NCBI GenBank assembly: GCA_900767415.1 | Contig: CAAFYZ010000022.1 | Location: 1-45,837, forward strand | Source of the DNA: Clostridia bacterium | GTDB taxonomy: Bacteria; Bacillota; Clostridia; Oscillospirales; CAG-272 | Direction: 5' to 3' | Length of the DNA: 45,837 bases | Part shown: positions 1 through 6,688 of the stretch, piece by piece | Numbering within the stretch: position 1 is the first letter of the stretch | Layout of the letters: the number at the start of each line of letters is the position of its first letter | Notes under the pieces: model-generated | Told to the model about the DNA's origin: nothing | Seen by the model: the letters and a program-made list of their open reading frames with translations, nothing else | Databases searched by the model: none | Program-made: the position numbers and the translations under genes

Positions 1-435
1 CTCGTCCAATTCTTGTTCGCCCTCGACGTAGTAGACCGTCGCCGTTACGTTGTAACTTTTTAATGTGGGCTTGCCCGTAAAAGTAATGTGGACGTCGGAG
101 GTCGGATATACTTCGTAATCGACGACGGTTTCGTTGTCGTTTCTGATCGTCGCTTCGTTACCGTTGGCAAAGACCTTAAAGTCTCCTTTATCGTAGCCGT
201 CCTTAAACGTAACGGTCACGAAAAACGAACCGCCTTCACCCGAAGTAAAATAGATGGTTTCTTCGTTCCCGCTTCCACTTGCCATAGTTCCCTGTCCGTT
301 TTTGATACTCTCTATGCCTTCGGGCAGCGCGGATACGTCCTGAAAGGTTATTTTGTATTTCGTATCTTTGTTGCAGGCAACAAACAAGCATAGAGCGAAA
401 ACGAGCGTCAAAGCGCATAACAACATTTTTTTCAT
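1..435 (-). CDS. Putative lipoprotein, 3' end outside window
   Basis: The frame is open from an ATG at 435 to the window edge, so 145 codons are visible and the stop lies outside. The start follows a strong GGAGGAGG ribosome site. The N-terminus is a short lysine-led signal peptide with a hydrophobic core ending LCLFVAC-N, a lipobox-like site, so the protein is probably exported and lipid-anchored at Cys21. The rest is beta-rich and repetitive in style (KITFQDV, FFVTVTFKDGYD, VHITFTGKPTLKSYNVTATVYY). This resembles the short beta-sandwich repeats of clostridial surface proteins, but I do not recognise a named family. A promoter at 661-689 and a weak hairpin at 508-538 lie upstream. Confidence 0.7.
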   Translation of the reverse strand, partial: MKKMLLCALTLVFALCLFVACNKDTKYKITFQDVSALPEGIESIKNGQGTMASGSGNEETIYFTSGEGGSFFVTVTFKDGYDKGDFKVFANGNEATIRNDNETVVDYEVYPTSDVHITFTGKPTLKSYNVTATVYYVEGEQELDE

Positions 436-507
436 AAGGATCCTCCTCCTGTTTTTCGTCTTTTCTTCTTTTTCCGAAAAGCGTTTCTTTTGCCGAAAGA
501 AATAAAA

Positions 508-538
508 AAGCGCACGGGAAAGTTGTTTCTCTGCGCTT
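508..538 (-). terminator. Possible attenuator hairpin in lipoprotein leader
   Basis: On the minus strand AAGCGCA pairs with TGCGCTT across a 17-nt loop and is followed by a T run. It lies between the promoter at 661-689 and the lipoprotein start at 435, so it could cut transcription before the gene. The stem is only 7 bp and the loop is large. Confidence 0.35.
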
Positions 539-660
539 GTAATCTACTTGTATTTCATAGGCGGTTACCTCCCGTCGCGAGTTTTCGTAATTCTTTTGGT
601 TTTTGCTCCTGTTTGCCTCTTTTTTCGTATTTTTTGATATTTCGGCATTGCTGTATTTAT

Positions 661-689
661 ATATTAGCATATTTTCGGCAAAAAAGCAA
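661..689 (-). promoter_or_regulatory. Sigma-A-type promoter for the lipoprotein gene
   Basis: The minus strand reads TTGCTT, 17 bp, TAATAT. It points at the lipoprotein gene starting at 435, with a leader of roughly 220 nt. Confidence 0.5.
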
Positions 690-1205
690 GTATATCGTCG
701 TACTTTCGTTTGAAACTGCAAAAATCGAAGGTTGTCGTGGATAGACGAACGGTAAAATCCTACGCCTTGGAAAGAGACTTTCCGATATAGCTGAATTCTG
801 TCGATGCTTCCATTTTGAACCCCTTCAAGCTATGTATTCGTACACATTTCCGAAGTTACAGCAGCAAAACTTCCACAATCGTATTTTACAAATTTTCTCT
901 CCAAAACGCCGCAAAAAAGCGCGAAAGAGGTTTCCACTTCGCTATGCGCTCCGTTTTCACCTCTTCCATGGGTTCTTTGCTCTTTTTTTGTGGTTTTATT
1001 TGATGGTTCTCTTTTTTCACCTCACTATTGACAAAGATTCTTTTTTGTGCTTTGTCAATAGTTTGAAAGGAAATATATAATGTGCTTGTGAAAGTGATTG
1101 CAAGATAAAATATAAAGTCTAATAATTTATGAAACCAAAGTTTTTTATGGTATTACTATACATAAAGCAAAAGCACATCCTGATTGTTTTTTGGTGTTCA
1201 TATTG
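690..1205. other. AT-rich stretch without a convincing gene
   Basis: No convincing gene is visible. The clearest structure is a perfect 13-bp inverted repeat, 1024-1036 against 1050-1062, with a TTGACA box in each arm. Next to it on the minus strand a 44-codon frame runs from a GTG at 1020 to a TAA at 886. The encoded peptide would be basic (starting KKENHQIKPQ), but there is no well-placed ribosome site upstream of the GTG, so I do not call it a gene. Confidence 0.4.
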
Positions 1206-1350
1206 TTTTCTCAACATTAGATATTACGCTGTTTGTGACTCCGGCAACTCACTATTACCGTTGACGAAAGAATTATTTTGAGAAACTACATAATATGTCT
1301 ATTCATATAATTTCTTATTTTCTTTACATCAAATAGGAAACTGCAAATAA
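1206..1350 (-). pseudogene. Decayed duplicate of the 3' end of the neighbouring membrane-protein gene
   Basis: This block is a diverged copy of 1364-1508, with long identical runs such as the stretch reading TTCTTATTTTCTTTACATCA in both. On the minus strand it can be read as a copy of the membrane protein's tail (SFLFDVKKIRNYMNRHIM then stop, against GFLYDVKKIRNYMKRYIM in the intact gene), but in a different frame from the end of the intact gene. The intact gene now stops at 1329-1331, inside this copy. Confidence 0.6.
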
Positions 1351-1790
1351 TTAAATTTTAATTTTTCAGAATTGGATGATATAGTGTTCGTTGACTCCTG
1401 CTCCTCGTTATTTCCATTGTCGGAAGAATTATTTTGAACTACATACATTATATATCTTTTCATATAATTTCTTATTTTCTTTACATCATAAAGGAACCCG
1501 CAAATAACTACAGAGAGTTTCCAGTTAAAAACTCCAACAAGTGGGGCGGAAATTATATAGCCGATTCCGGCACCTATTTTTACTGGGTTCACCTCCTCTT
1601 CTACATAAGTACGACCGGAAGCGTATGTATGGGTAACCACTTCTTTGGCAGTTGCGAAAGAGATGATAGAAAGTATAATAAAAAGGATCGCCGTCAATAC
1701 GGCAATAAGTTGACAGCAATTCAAAAAAGATCGAATGTCCTTAACTTCGCTAATATTTTGCGAATCTACAACATTTGTATTAGTATTCAT
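1329..1790 (-). CDS. Small membrane protein of unknown function, candidate phase-variable gene
   Basis: This 153-residue protein starts at the ATG at 1790, because AGAGG stands 7 nt upstream; an in-frame ATG 15 bp further upstream lacks such a site. Residues about 25-48 form a strong membrane segment (LIAVLTAILFIILSIISFATA). A second hydrophobic stretch covers about residues 73-100. The C-terminal third is polar and Asn/Ser/Glu-rich. I recognise no family. The last residues (EKLKFNYLQFPI) are read from a frame-shifted duplicate of the gene's own 3' end, so the tail is probably recent. No good promoter is visible in the 230 bp immediately upstream. The candidate invertible promoter at 2024-2202 would drive this gene only after inversion. 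Base composition is AT-rich compared with the core genes to the right. Confidence 0.6.
   Translation of the reverse strand: MNTNTNVVDSQNISEVKDIRSFLNCCQLIAVLTAILFIILSIISFATAKEVVTHTYASGRTYVEEEVNPVKIGAGIGYIISAPLVGVFNWKLSVVICGFLYDVKKIRNYMKRYIMYVVQNNSSDNGNNEEQESTNTISSNSEKLKFNYLQFPI
1364..1508. repeat. Second copy of the 145-bp tandem duplication, inside the membrane-protein gene
   Basis: This segment is the coding copy of the repeat whose decayed partner is at 1206-1350. The units lie in the same orientation, about 158 bp apart start to start. They differ by scattered substitutions and small indels, so the duplication is not fresh. Confidence 0.55.
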
Positions 1791-2023
1791 GTTTTTTCCT
1801 CTCATTATTTAATTTTCGATTTTAATTGTAACTCTGAGAATATATTAGTTATTCTCTGCGTATTCCACGGCACTTTGTTGCAACACTATTTCCGGCTTTT
1901 TTTCTGTCTCTCCGCATTCATAGGTAGATTGTCTATTACTTCACAGATCATTCCCACACAACTTATAGTATGTTCATTTTCAACCCTTTTCTCCTTTTTA
2001 ATTGATTGTCAATTTGATTTTTT
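1791..2023. other. Leader region between the left inversion site and the membrane-protein gene
   Basis: No intact gene is visible. On the minus strand a frame from 2008 to a stop at 1886-1888 encodes a plausible peptide tail (ISCVGMICEVIDNLPMNAER) behind an AAGGAG, but it has no start codon in the right place, so it may be a gene remnant. A TTGACA at about 2008-2013 on the minus strand has no matching -10 box. A small inverted repeat (GAGAATA/TATTCTC) lies near 1833-1855. Confidence 0.4.
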
Positions 2024-2044
2024 CACCTATTGTTATAATAGGTG
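2024..2044 (+). repeat. Left 21-bp inverted repeat, candidate recombinase crossover site
   Basis: The site is CACCTATT, a 5-bp spacer GTTAT, then AATAGGTG. It is a partial palindrome with an asymmetric centre, which is the architecture expected of a tyrosine-recombinase core site. The right copy at 2182-2202 is its exact reverse complement, spacer included. Confidence 0.65.
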
Positions 2045-2181
2045 AAAAAATACTTGAAGTTTGAGGTACTAAACGGTTAAAAAGCAGAAGATTTTTATCG
2101 TTTGGGACGGTTTTTCACTCAAATTTTGTAAAAACTATTGCTTTTTTCCAAACAATGTGATATAATTCATATCAGAGATTG
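2045..2181. promoter_or_regulatory. Candidate invertible segment carrying a promoter
   Basis: These 137 bp lie between two identical sites in opposite orientation, immediately downstream of a tyrosine recombinase gene. The only strong signal inside is the outward-facing promoter at 2138-2166. In the orientation sequenced that promoter fires rightward into the 3' end of the recombinase gene. After inversion it would fire leftward through the left site to the membrane-protein gene at 1790. That an inversion occurs is inferred, not seen. Confidence 0.6.
2138..2166 (+). promoter_or_regulatory. Promoter inside the candidate invertible segment
   Basis: TTGCTT at 2138-2143, 17 bp, then a perfect TATAAT at 2161-2166. 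Transcription would begin near 2173, about 10 bp before the right inverted repeat. As sequenced it has no plus-strand gene to serve and would make RNA antisense to the recombinase. Confidence 0.6.
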
Positions 2182-2202
2182 CACCTATTATAACAATAGG
2201 TG
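2182..2202 (-). repeat. Right 21-bp inverted repeat, candidate recombinase crossover site
   Basis: The exact reverse complement of 2024-2044: CACCTATT, spacer ATAAC, AATAGGTG. It lies 9 bp from the stop codon of the recombinase gene. Sequences outside and inside the 21 bp do not match between the two copies, so the repeat boundaries are sharp. Confidence 0.65.
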
Positions 2203-2211
2203 ATAATTTTT

Positions 2212-3153
2212 TTACAGCAATTTTCCGAGCTTGTTCATCATCTCGTGCTTATGCGGCAGGAGACTGTGAACATAGCGATTCAGGGTGACCGTCGGGTTCT
2301 TGTGACCGAGGATCTCCGCGAGGGTTTTCACATCCATGCCGCACTCGAGGGCGCGGGTGGCGAAGGTATGCCGCAGGGCGTGAAAGCCGCGATGCGGGAT
2401 GCCGAGGCGCTTCAGAAGGAGCGAAAAACCGTATTGATAGGAACGCACCGAGAGGGGACTTTCGGCGGCGTTTTTCTTTTCCCCGCCGACGACCCACGAC
2501 GTGCGGGATTTTTTCTTTTGCTCACGCAAAAGCGGCAGGATCTGCCGCGGGATCGGGACGATTCGGCGGGAGGTGAGAGTCTTCGGCGTGTCGGTGACGC
2601 GACGGAACTCTCCGTTCTTCTTCGCGTCATGGCAACTTTTGTTGACGGAGAGTTCGGCTTTCTCAAAGTCGATGTCCTCCCATTCCAAAGCGAGAAGCTC
2701 GCCGATACGCAATCCCGTATAGAGAGCGAGGACGATGCCGAACATCTTGGGGCGGCGGTCGGAGAATGCCGCATGCTCGATTCTCTTCTGCTCCTCCGGG
2801 GTAAAACAGCCGATCTCTTTTTCCGACTGTCGCGGGCGTCTGACGCGATCGGCGGTGTAGGACGGTATGTACCCGCGGCGGCACGCCGCCTTCAGGGCGC
2901 ACTGTGCAACGGTGACGATTGCGTTCACGGATGAGGGAGAGATCCCTCCTCCCGTGCGGAGATTCCCCTTTTTGCTGAGGTTTGCGATCATCTCCTGCAT
3001 ATCGCCGGGTGTGATGTCCGCGAGTTCTCTGTCTCCGAGGTGCGGCATCAGATGATGCCGCGTGATCTCTGCGTAGCGGGCGTAAGTTCTCTCCTTTACC
3101 GTCGGTTTCACTTCTTCGGCAAGCCACCGGGGTATCCATTCTTTCATTTTCAT
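2212..3153 (-). CDS. Tyrosine recombinase (integrase/invertase family)
   Basis: This is a site-specific DNA strand-exchange enzyme. The start at 3153 (MKMKEWIPRW, 313 residues) has AAAGGG about 9 nt upstream; a longer start at 3207 is open but less well supported. Residues about 1-100 form the SAM-like core-binding domain. The catalytic domain shows the full set of active-site residues: Arg in TGLRIGELLAL, HALRHTFATR for the His-x-x-Arg box, LGHKN for the second His, and the nucleophile Tyr in TLNRYVH. The enzyme is therefore probably active. It lies directly beside the inverted pair of 21-bp sites and could invert the promoter between them. An integrase left by a mobile element is the alternative, but no tRNA or other obvious attachment duplication is seen. 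No directional neighbour is co-transcribed. Confidence 0.9.
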   Translation of the reverse strand: MKMKEWIPRWLAEEVKPTVKERTYARYAEITRHHLMPHLGDRELADITPGDMQEMIANLSKKGNLRTGGGISPSSVNAIVTVAQCALKAACRRGYIPSYTADRVRRPRQSEKEIGCFTPEEQKRIEHAAFSDRRPKMFGIVLALYTGLRIGELLALEWEDIDFEKAELSVNKSCHDAKKNGEFRRVTDTPKTLTSRRIVPIPRQILPLLREQKKKSRTSWVVGGEKKNAAESPLSVRSYQYGFSLLLKRLGIPHRGFHALRHTFATRALECGMDVKTLAEILGHKNPTVTLNRYVHSLLPHKHEMMNKLGKLL

Positions 3154-3250
3154 TTTCTGTTCCCTTTCTTCTTTCATCTTATCATCGGAAGTTGTGCGTT
3201 GCCGCACGCCTGTTTTGGCTTATGCGGTGTGCGGACGGGCTCCGATATAT

Positions 3251-3289
3251 AAAAAATCCACTTCTGCTTTTGATACAGAAGTGGATTTT
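3251..3289 (-). terminator. Intrinsic terminator after the topoisomerase gene
   Basis: AAATCCACTTCTG pairs with CAGAAGTGGATTT, and on the minus strand the stem is followed by TTTTTTATA. It ends the coaE to topoisomerase operon before the recombinase gene. T-rich sequence on the other side means it may work both ways. Confidence 0.8.
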
Positions 3290-3353
3290 CGCTGTTTTTT
3301 GGTTTTCGGGAACGGATTCGATTTTAGCGCGGTTCGCGCGGGTGTTTTCGGGA

Positions 3354-5582
3354 TCAGACATCGAGTTTCAGCTTGCCGTAGGCGACGCCGGCGGCGGGGA
3401 CGACGAGTTTTTTGCACTTCTGTGCATTCTCGCCGAGGTCGTCGATGCGGACGGAGGCGAAGTCGGCTTTTGCCTTCTTCGTAAGCTGAATGAGTTGCGT
3501 GCCGCCGGCGGTGCGGGTGGTCTTCTCCGCGATGAGGGTACTCTTGATGAGGATTCCCTTCCCGTTATCGGCTTTGATAAAGACGGTAAGCGTGGTTTTC
3601 TTTTTCTCATAGAAGGCGGCGATCGGGCGGGACGCGGTGCTGAAAGCGCCGGCGATCTTCTTCCTGCGGGTCTTCGCCTCGTATGCCGACATCGGGATCT
3701 TCACGCCCTTGCCGTTCTCGAAAATATAGATCATCTTATCGTCGGGGACGATGTCATAGATCATCTGTGCCCCGATCACGTGCTCGTCGTCGTCCATCGA
3801 AAGTTTCGCAGGGACGTAATCGCCCATCTGCGACGCCTTCGTCAGATCGAAGTCGTCGACGCGGGCGCGGTAGATCTGCCCCTTGTCGGTGAAGAAGAGG
3901 ATGTCGCCGCGGTTGTCGGTATCTTCCTCGTAGACGATGAAGTCGCCCTCTTTCAGTTTATGCTCTTCGGTCGCCCGCGCGGACTGCATCGACAGTTTTT
4001 TGAAGTAGCCGCCGCGGGTAAGGACGAGGCGGCAGTTATAGTTCTCGAAGAAGAGGTCTTCTTTCGTCGGGGTGTTCTCTGCCGCGTCTTTTACGACGAT
4101 CTGCGTTTTTCGCGGTTTGCCGTACTTTTTCTTGATCTCCTGAAGTTGGGAGATGATGCGTGCTTTCAGTTTAATCTCGTCTTTGAGCGTGGCTTTCAGT
4201 TCTTCGATCTGCTTTTGCAGATTCTCGATCTCCTGCACACGGTTGATGATATATTGACGGTTCAGATTCCGGAGTTTGATCTCTGCGATGTATTCTGCCT
4301 GCTTCATCGACAGGTGGAAGCCCTCGGCGAGGTTCGGAACGACGTCCTCTTCTTTTTCGGTACTGCGGATGATGCGGATCGCCTTGTCGATGTCGAGAAG
4401 GATCGCGGCAAGACCGAGAAGGAGATGAAGTTTGTCTTCTTTTTTTTCGAGTTCGAATTTTAACTCGCGCGTCAGACAACCGACGCGGAAGCGGATCCAT
4501 TCGGTAAGAATCTCCTTCACGCCGAGTTGCATCGGCGTGCCGCCGACGAGGATATTGAAGTTGCAGTCGAAGTTGTTCTCAAGTTCCGTGGCGGCAAACA
4601 GTTTTTGCATGACGACGTCGGGGTCGGCGTCTTTTTTCAAGTCGAAGGTAAGTTTGAATCCGTTCAGGTCAATGGCGTCACGGACGTCGGTGACCTCGCG
4701 CAGTTTCCCCGATTTGATCATATCCGCCGATTTTTTCATAATGGATTCGATACAGGAACTGTAGGGAATCTCGAGAATGTCGATAAAGTGCTCTTTGCGG
4801 TTAATCTCGTATTTTGCCCGCATACGGAAACTGCCCGTGCCGGTCTCGTAAATCTTCTTCATCTGATCTCTGTCATAGAGAATCTCGCCGCCGCCCGAAA
4901 AATCTGGGGCTTTGATAATATCGAGAAGGCGGTCGACCCCGACGTTCGGATTTTTCAGAAGGGCGATCGTGCCGTCGCAGATCTCCGCGAGATTGAAAGA
5001 AGAGATGGAACACGCCATGCCGACCGCGATACCGAGGTTCGGCGATACGAGAATGTTCGGGAACGTGGTCGGCAGAAGGGTCGGCTCTTCGGTAGTGTTA
5101 TCGTAGTTCGGGACGAAGTCCACGGCGTTTTTATCAATGCCGGAGAAAAGTTCGTTACAGAAAGGATCGAGCTTTGCCTCCGTGTAACGCGAGGCGGCGT
5201 ATGCCATGTCACGGGAATACTGCTTACCGAAAGAACCTTTGGAGTCGATGAACGGGTGCAAGAGTGCCTCGTTGCCGCGGGTCAGGCGCACCATCGTCTC
5301 GTAGATCGAGGAGTCGCCGTGCGGGTTCAGATGCATGGTCTGACCGACGATATTTGCACTTTTCGTTTTCTGCCCTGTCATAAGTCCCATTTTATACATT
5401 GTATAGAGAAGCTTCCGATGCGACGGCTTGAAGCCGTCGATCTCCGGGAGCGCACGGGAGATGATAACGCTCATCGCGTAGGGCATATAGTTCTTCTCAA
5501 GTGTCTCGGTGATCGGTTGCAAGGTCGGTGCCGCTTCGTTCAGTTTATAGTCTTCTACGGTAGTCGTCTTCTTTTTTGCCAT
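3354..5582 (-). CDS. Type IIA DNA topoisomerase subunit A (GyrA/ParC family)
   Basis: This is the DNA-breaking and rejoining subunit of a type IIA topoisomerase, 742 residues. The N-terminal breakage-reunion domain shows YAMSVIISRALPEIDGFKPSHRKLLY, the quinolone-determining region NPHGDSSIYETMVRL, and the catalytic Tyr in ASRYTEAKL near residue 130. A long helical coiled-coil arm (about 390-480) and a C-terminal beta-pinwheel (about 500-730) follow. It is shorter than typical GyrA and lies in a housekeeping operon with no subunit B gene beside it. It is probably the extra clostridial topoisomerase A or a ParC, not the main gyrase; I leave the symbol blank. GGAAAGGA precedes the ATG. It is the last gene of the operon and is followed by the terminator at 3251-3289. 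Confidence 0.88.
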   Translation of the reverse strand: MAKKKTTTVEDYKLNEAAPTLQPITETLEKNYMPYAMSVIISRALPEIDGFKPSHRKLLYTMYKMGLMTGQKTKSANIVGQTMHLNPHGDSSIYETMVRLTRGNEALLHPFIDSKGSFGKQYSRDMAYAASRYTEAKLDPFCNELFSGIDKNAVDFVPNYDNTTEEPTLLPTTFPNILVSPNLGIAVGMACSISSFNLAEICDGTIALLKNPNVGVDRLLDIIKAPDFSGGGEILYDRDQMKKIYETGTGSFRMRAKYEINRKEHFIDILEIPYSSCIESIMKKSADMIKSGKLREVTDVRDAIDLNGFKLTFDLKKDADPDVVMQKLFAATELENNFDCNFNILVGGTPMQLGVKEILTEWIRFRVGCLTRELKFELEKKEDKLHLLLGLAAILLDIDKAIRIIRSTEKEEDVVPNLAEGFHLSMKQAEYIAEIKLRNLNRQYIINRVQEIENLQKQIEELKATLKDEIKLKARIISQLQEIKKKYGKPRKTQIVVKDAAENTPTKEDLFFENYNCRLVLTRGGYFKKLSMQSARATEEHKLKEGDFIVYEEDTDNRGDILFFTDKGQIYRARVDDFDLTKASQMGDYVPAKLSMDDDEHVIGAQMIYDIVPDDKMIYIFENGKGVKIPMSAYEAKTRRKKIAGAFSTASRPIAAFYEKKKTTLTVFIKADNGKGILIKSTLIAEKTTRTAGGTQLIQLTKKAKADFASVRIDDLGENAQKCKKLVVPAAGVAYGKLKLDV

Positions 5583-5633
5583 GACGGTTCCTTTCCTCGG
5601 GATGATGTTTTTGCGCGGGGTGTGGGCGGTGCG

Positions 5634-6680
5634 TCAGAGTCTTACGATCTGATGTGCCGCGGCGCGGATCATGCGGTTGTAGAGTGCCAGTCCGACACCG
5701 TCGGTCGGCGGGAGGGGGGCGTAGACGGCATCGTAATCTTTTTTATCCGCTTCACGCAAGAGATAAAAAAGGCGATGTGCCTGTGCAAGCTCGTCCGCGC
5801 GGGCGCCGAAATCGTAAAAATCGGCGTCGGGGCACGCGCCGCGCAGAGGGGCGATGTCCTCGGTGTATGCGATGACGGCGATGCGTCCTTCCCTTGTCTT
5901 CAGATATTCCGCGACGGCGTCGGGTCTGCCGTCGAGAAGGAAGACGGGACACTTCGGTGCGTAGTGCCGATATTTCATTCCCGGGGAAAGTGCGACTTCC
6001 CCGTCCTTCAGCTGTTCGGTGACGGCGCCCGCAATATGAACGACGGGAATCACGGCAGAAAGTTCTTCCGGTGTGATTCTCCCCGGTCGGAGAAGCGTCA
6101 GAGAGCCGTCGTCCTCTACCTTGACAATGGTGGATTCCAGTCCGAATTCCGATGCGCCGCCGTCGATAATCATATCGACTCTGCCGCGCATATCGTCGAT
6201 GACATGGGCGACGTCGGTCGGCGAGGGACTGCCCGAAAGGTTCGCCGACGGGGCGGCGATCGGGACACCGGCAAGTTCGATGAGACGGTGTGCGACGGGA
6301 TGAGAGGGACAGCGCACGGCGACGGTATCCAATCCGCCGCGTGTCGTCTTCGGAATGTTCTCCTTCGAGCGGAGAATGACGGTCAAAGGTCCCGGCATGA
6401 AGGCACGGGCAAGCGCGTCGTATGTCGCGTTGGTTTCGGTATAGCGTGCCGCGTCCTCCGGACGCGCGACGTGAATAATCAGCGGATTGTCGGAGGGTCT
6501 GCCTTTTGCCGCGTAAATCTTCGCCGCGGCGGGGGCACTCGTCGCATCCGCGCCGAGCCCGTACACGGTCTCGGTGGGAAAAACGACCAAGCCGCCGTCA
6601 CGTATGATTTTGGCGGCGCGGGCAAGATCGGCATCGGCGCGGGCATCCAAAGGCACCGCGCGGATCAGTTCGGTTTCCAT
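5634..6680 (-). CDS. tsaC: L-threonylcarbamoyladenylate synthase (Sua5/TsaC family)
   Basis: It makes threonylcarbamoyl-AMP from threonine, bicarbonate and ATP for the t6A37 modification of ANN-decoding tRNAs. The YrdC domain covers about residues 15-200, with the signature VFPTETVYGLGADATS, KGRPSDNPLIIHV, PGPLTVIL, AVRCPSHPVAHRLI and AAPSANLSGSPSPTDV. Residues about 235-345 form the extra Sua5 domain, so this is the long Sua5 form (348 residues), not the short TsaC form. The gene begins 8 bp after prfA, with its GAGGAG overlapping the prfA stop, so the two are probably translated together. In many Firmicutes prmC stands between prfA and this gene; here it is missing. Confidence 0.93.
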   Translation of the reverse strand: METELIRAVPLDARADADLARAAKIIRDGGLVVFPTETVYGLGADATSAPAAAKIYAAKGRPSDNPLIIHVARPEDAARYTETNATYDALARAFMPGPLTVILRSKENIPKTTRGGLDTVAVRCPSHPVAHRLIELAGVPIAAPSANLSGSPSPTDVAHVIDDMRGRVDMIIDGGASEFGLESTIVKVEDDGSLTLLRPGRITPEELSAVIPVVHIAGAVTEQLKDGEVALSPGMKYRHYAPKCPVFLLDGRPDAVAEYLKTREGRIAVIAYTEDIAPLRGACPDADFYDFGARADELAQAHRLFYLLREADKKDYDAVYAPLPPTDGVGLALYNRMIRAAAHQIVRL

Positions 6681-6688
6681 GGTATTGC

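Noticed and set aside
886..1020. A 44-codon GTG-started gene on the minus strand
   Set aside because: The only GAGG-type sequence overlaps the start codon itself, no clear promoter serves it, and the peptide is very basic. Too weak to call.
2024..2044. The left 21-bp palindrome as a transcription terminator
   Set aside because: The 8-bp arms are A/T-rich and give a weak stem, and an exact inverted partner exists at 2182-2202 with the centre also inverted. A recombination site explains this better, though some terminator effect is possible.
2212..3153. Recombinase as the integrase of a large mobile element ending here
   Set aside because: No attachment-site duplication, tRNA target, excisionase or phage/conjugation genes are seen on either side within the window. 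It cannot be excluded for the part left of position 1.
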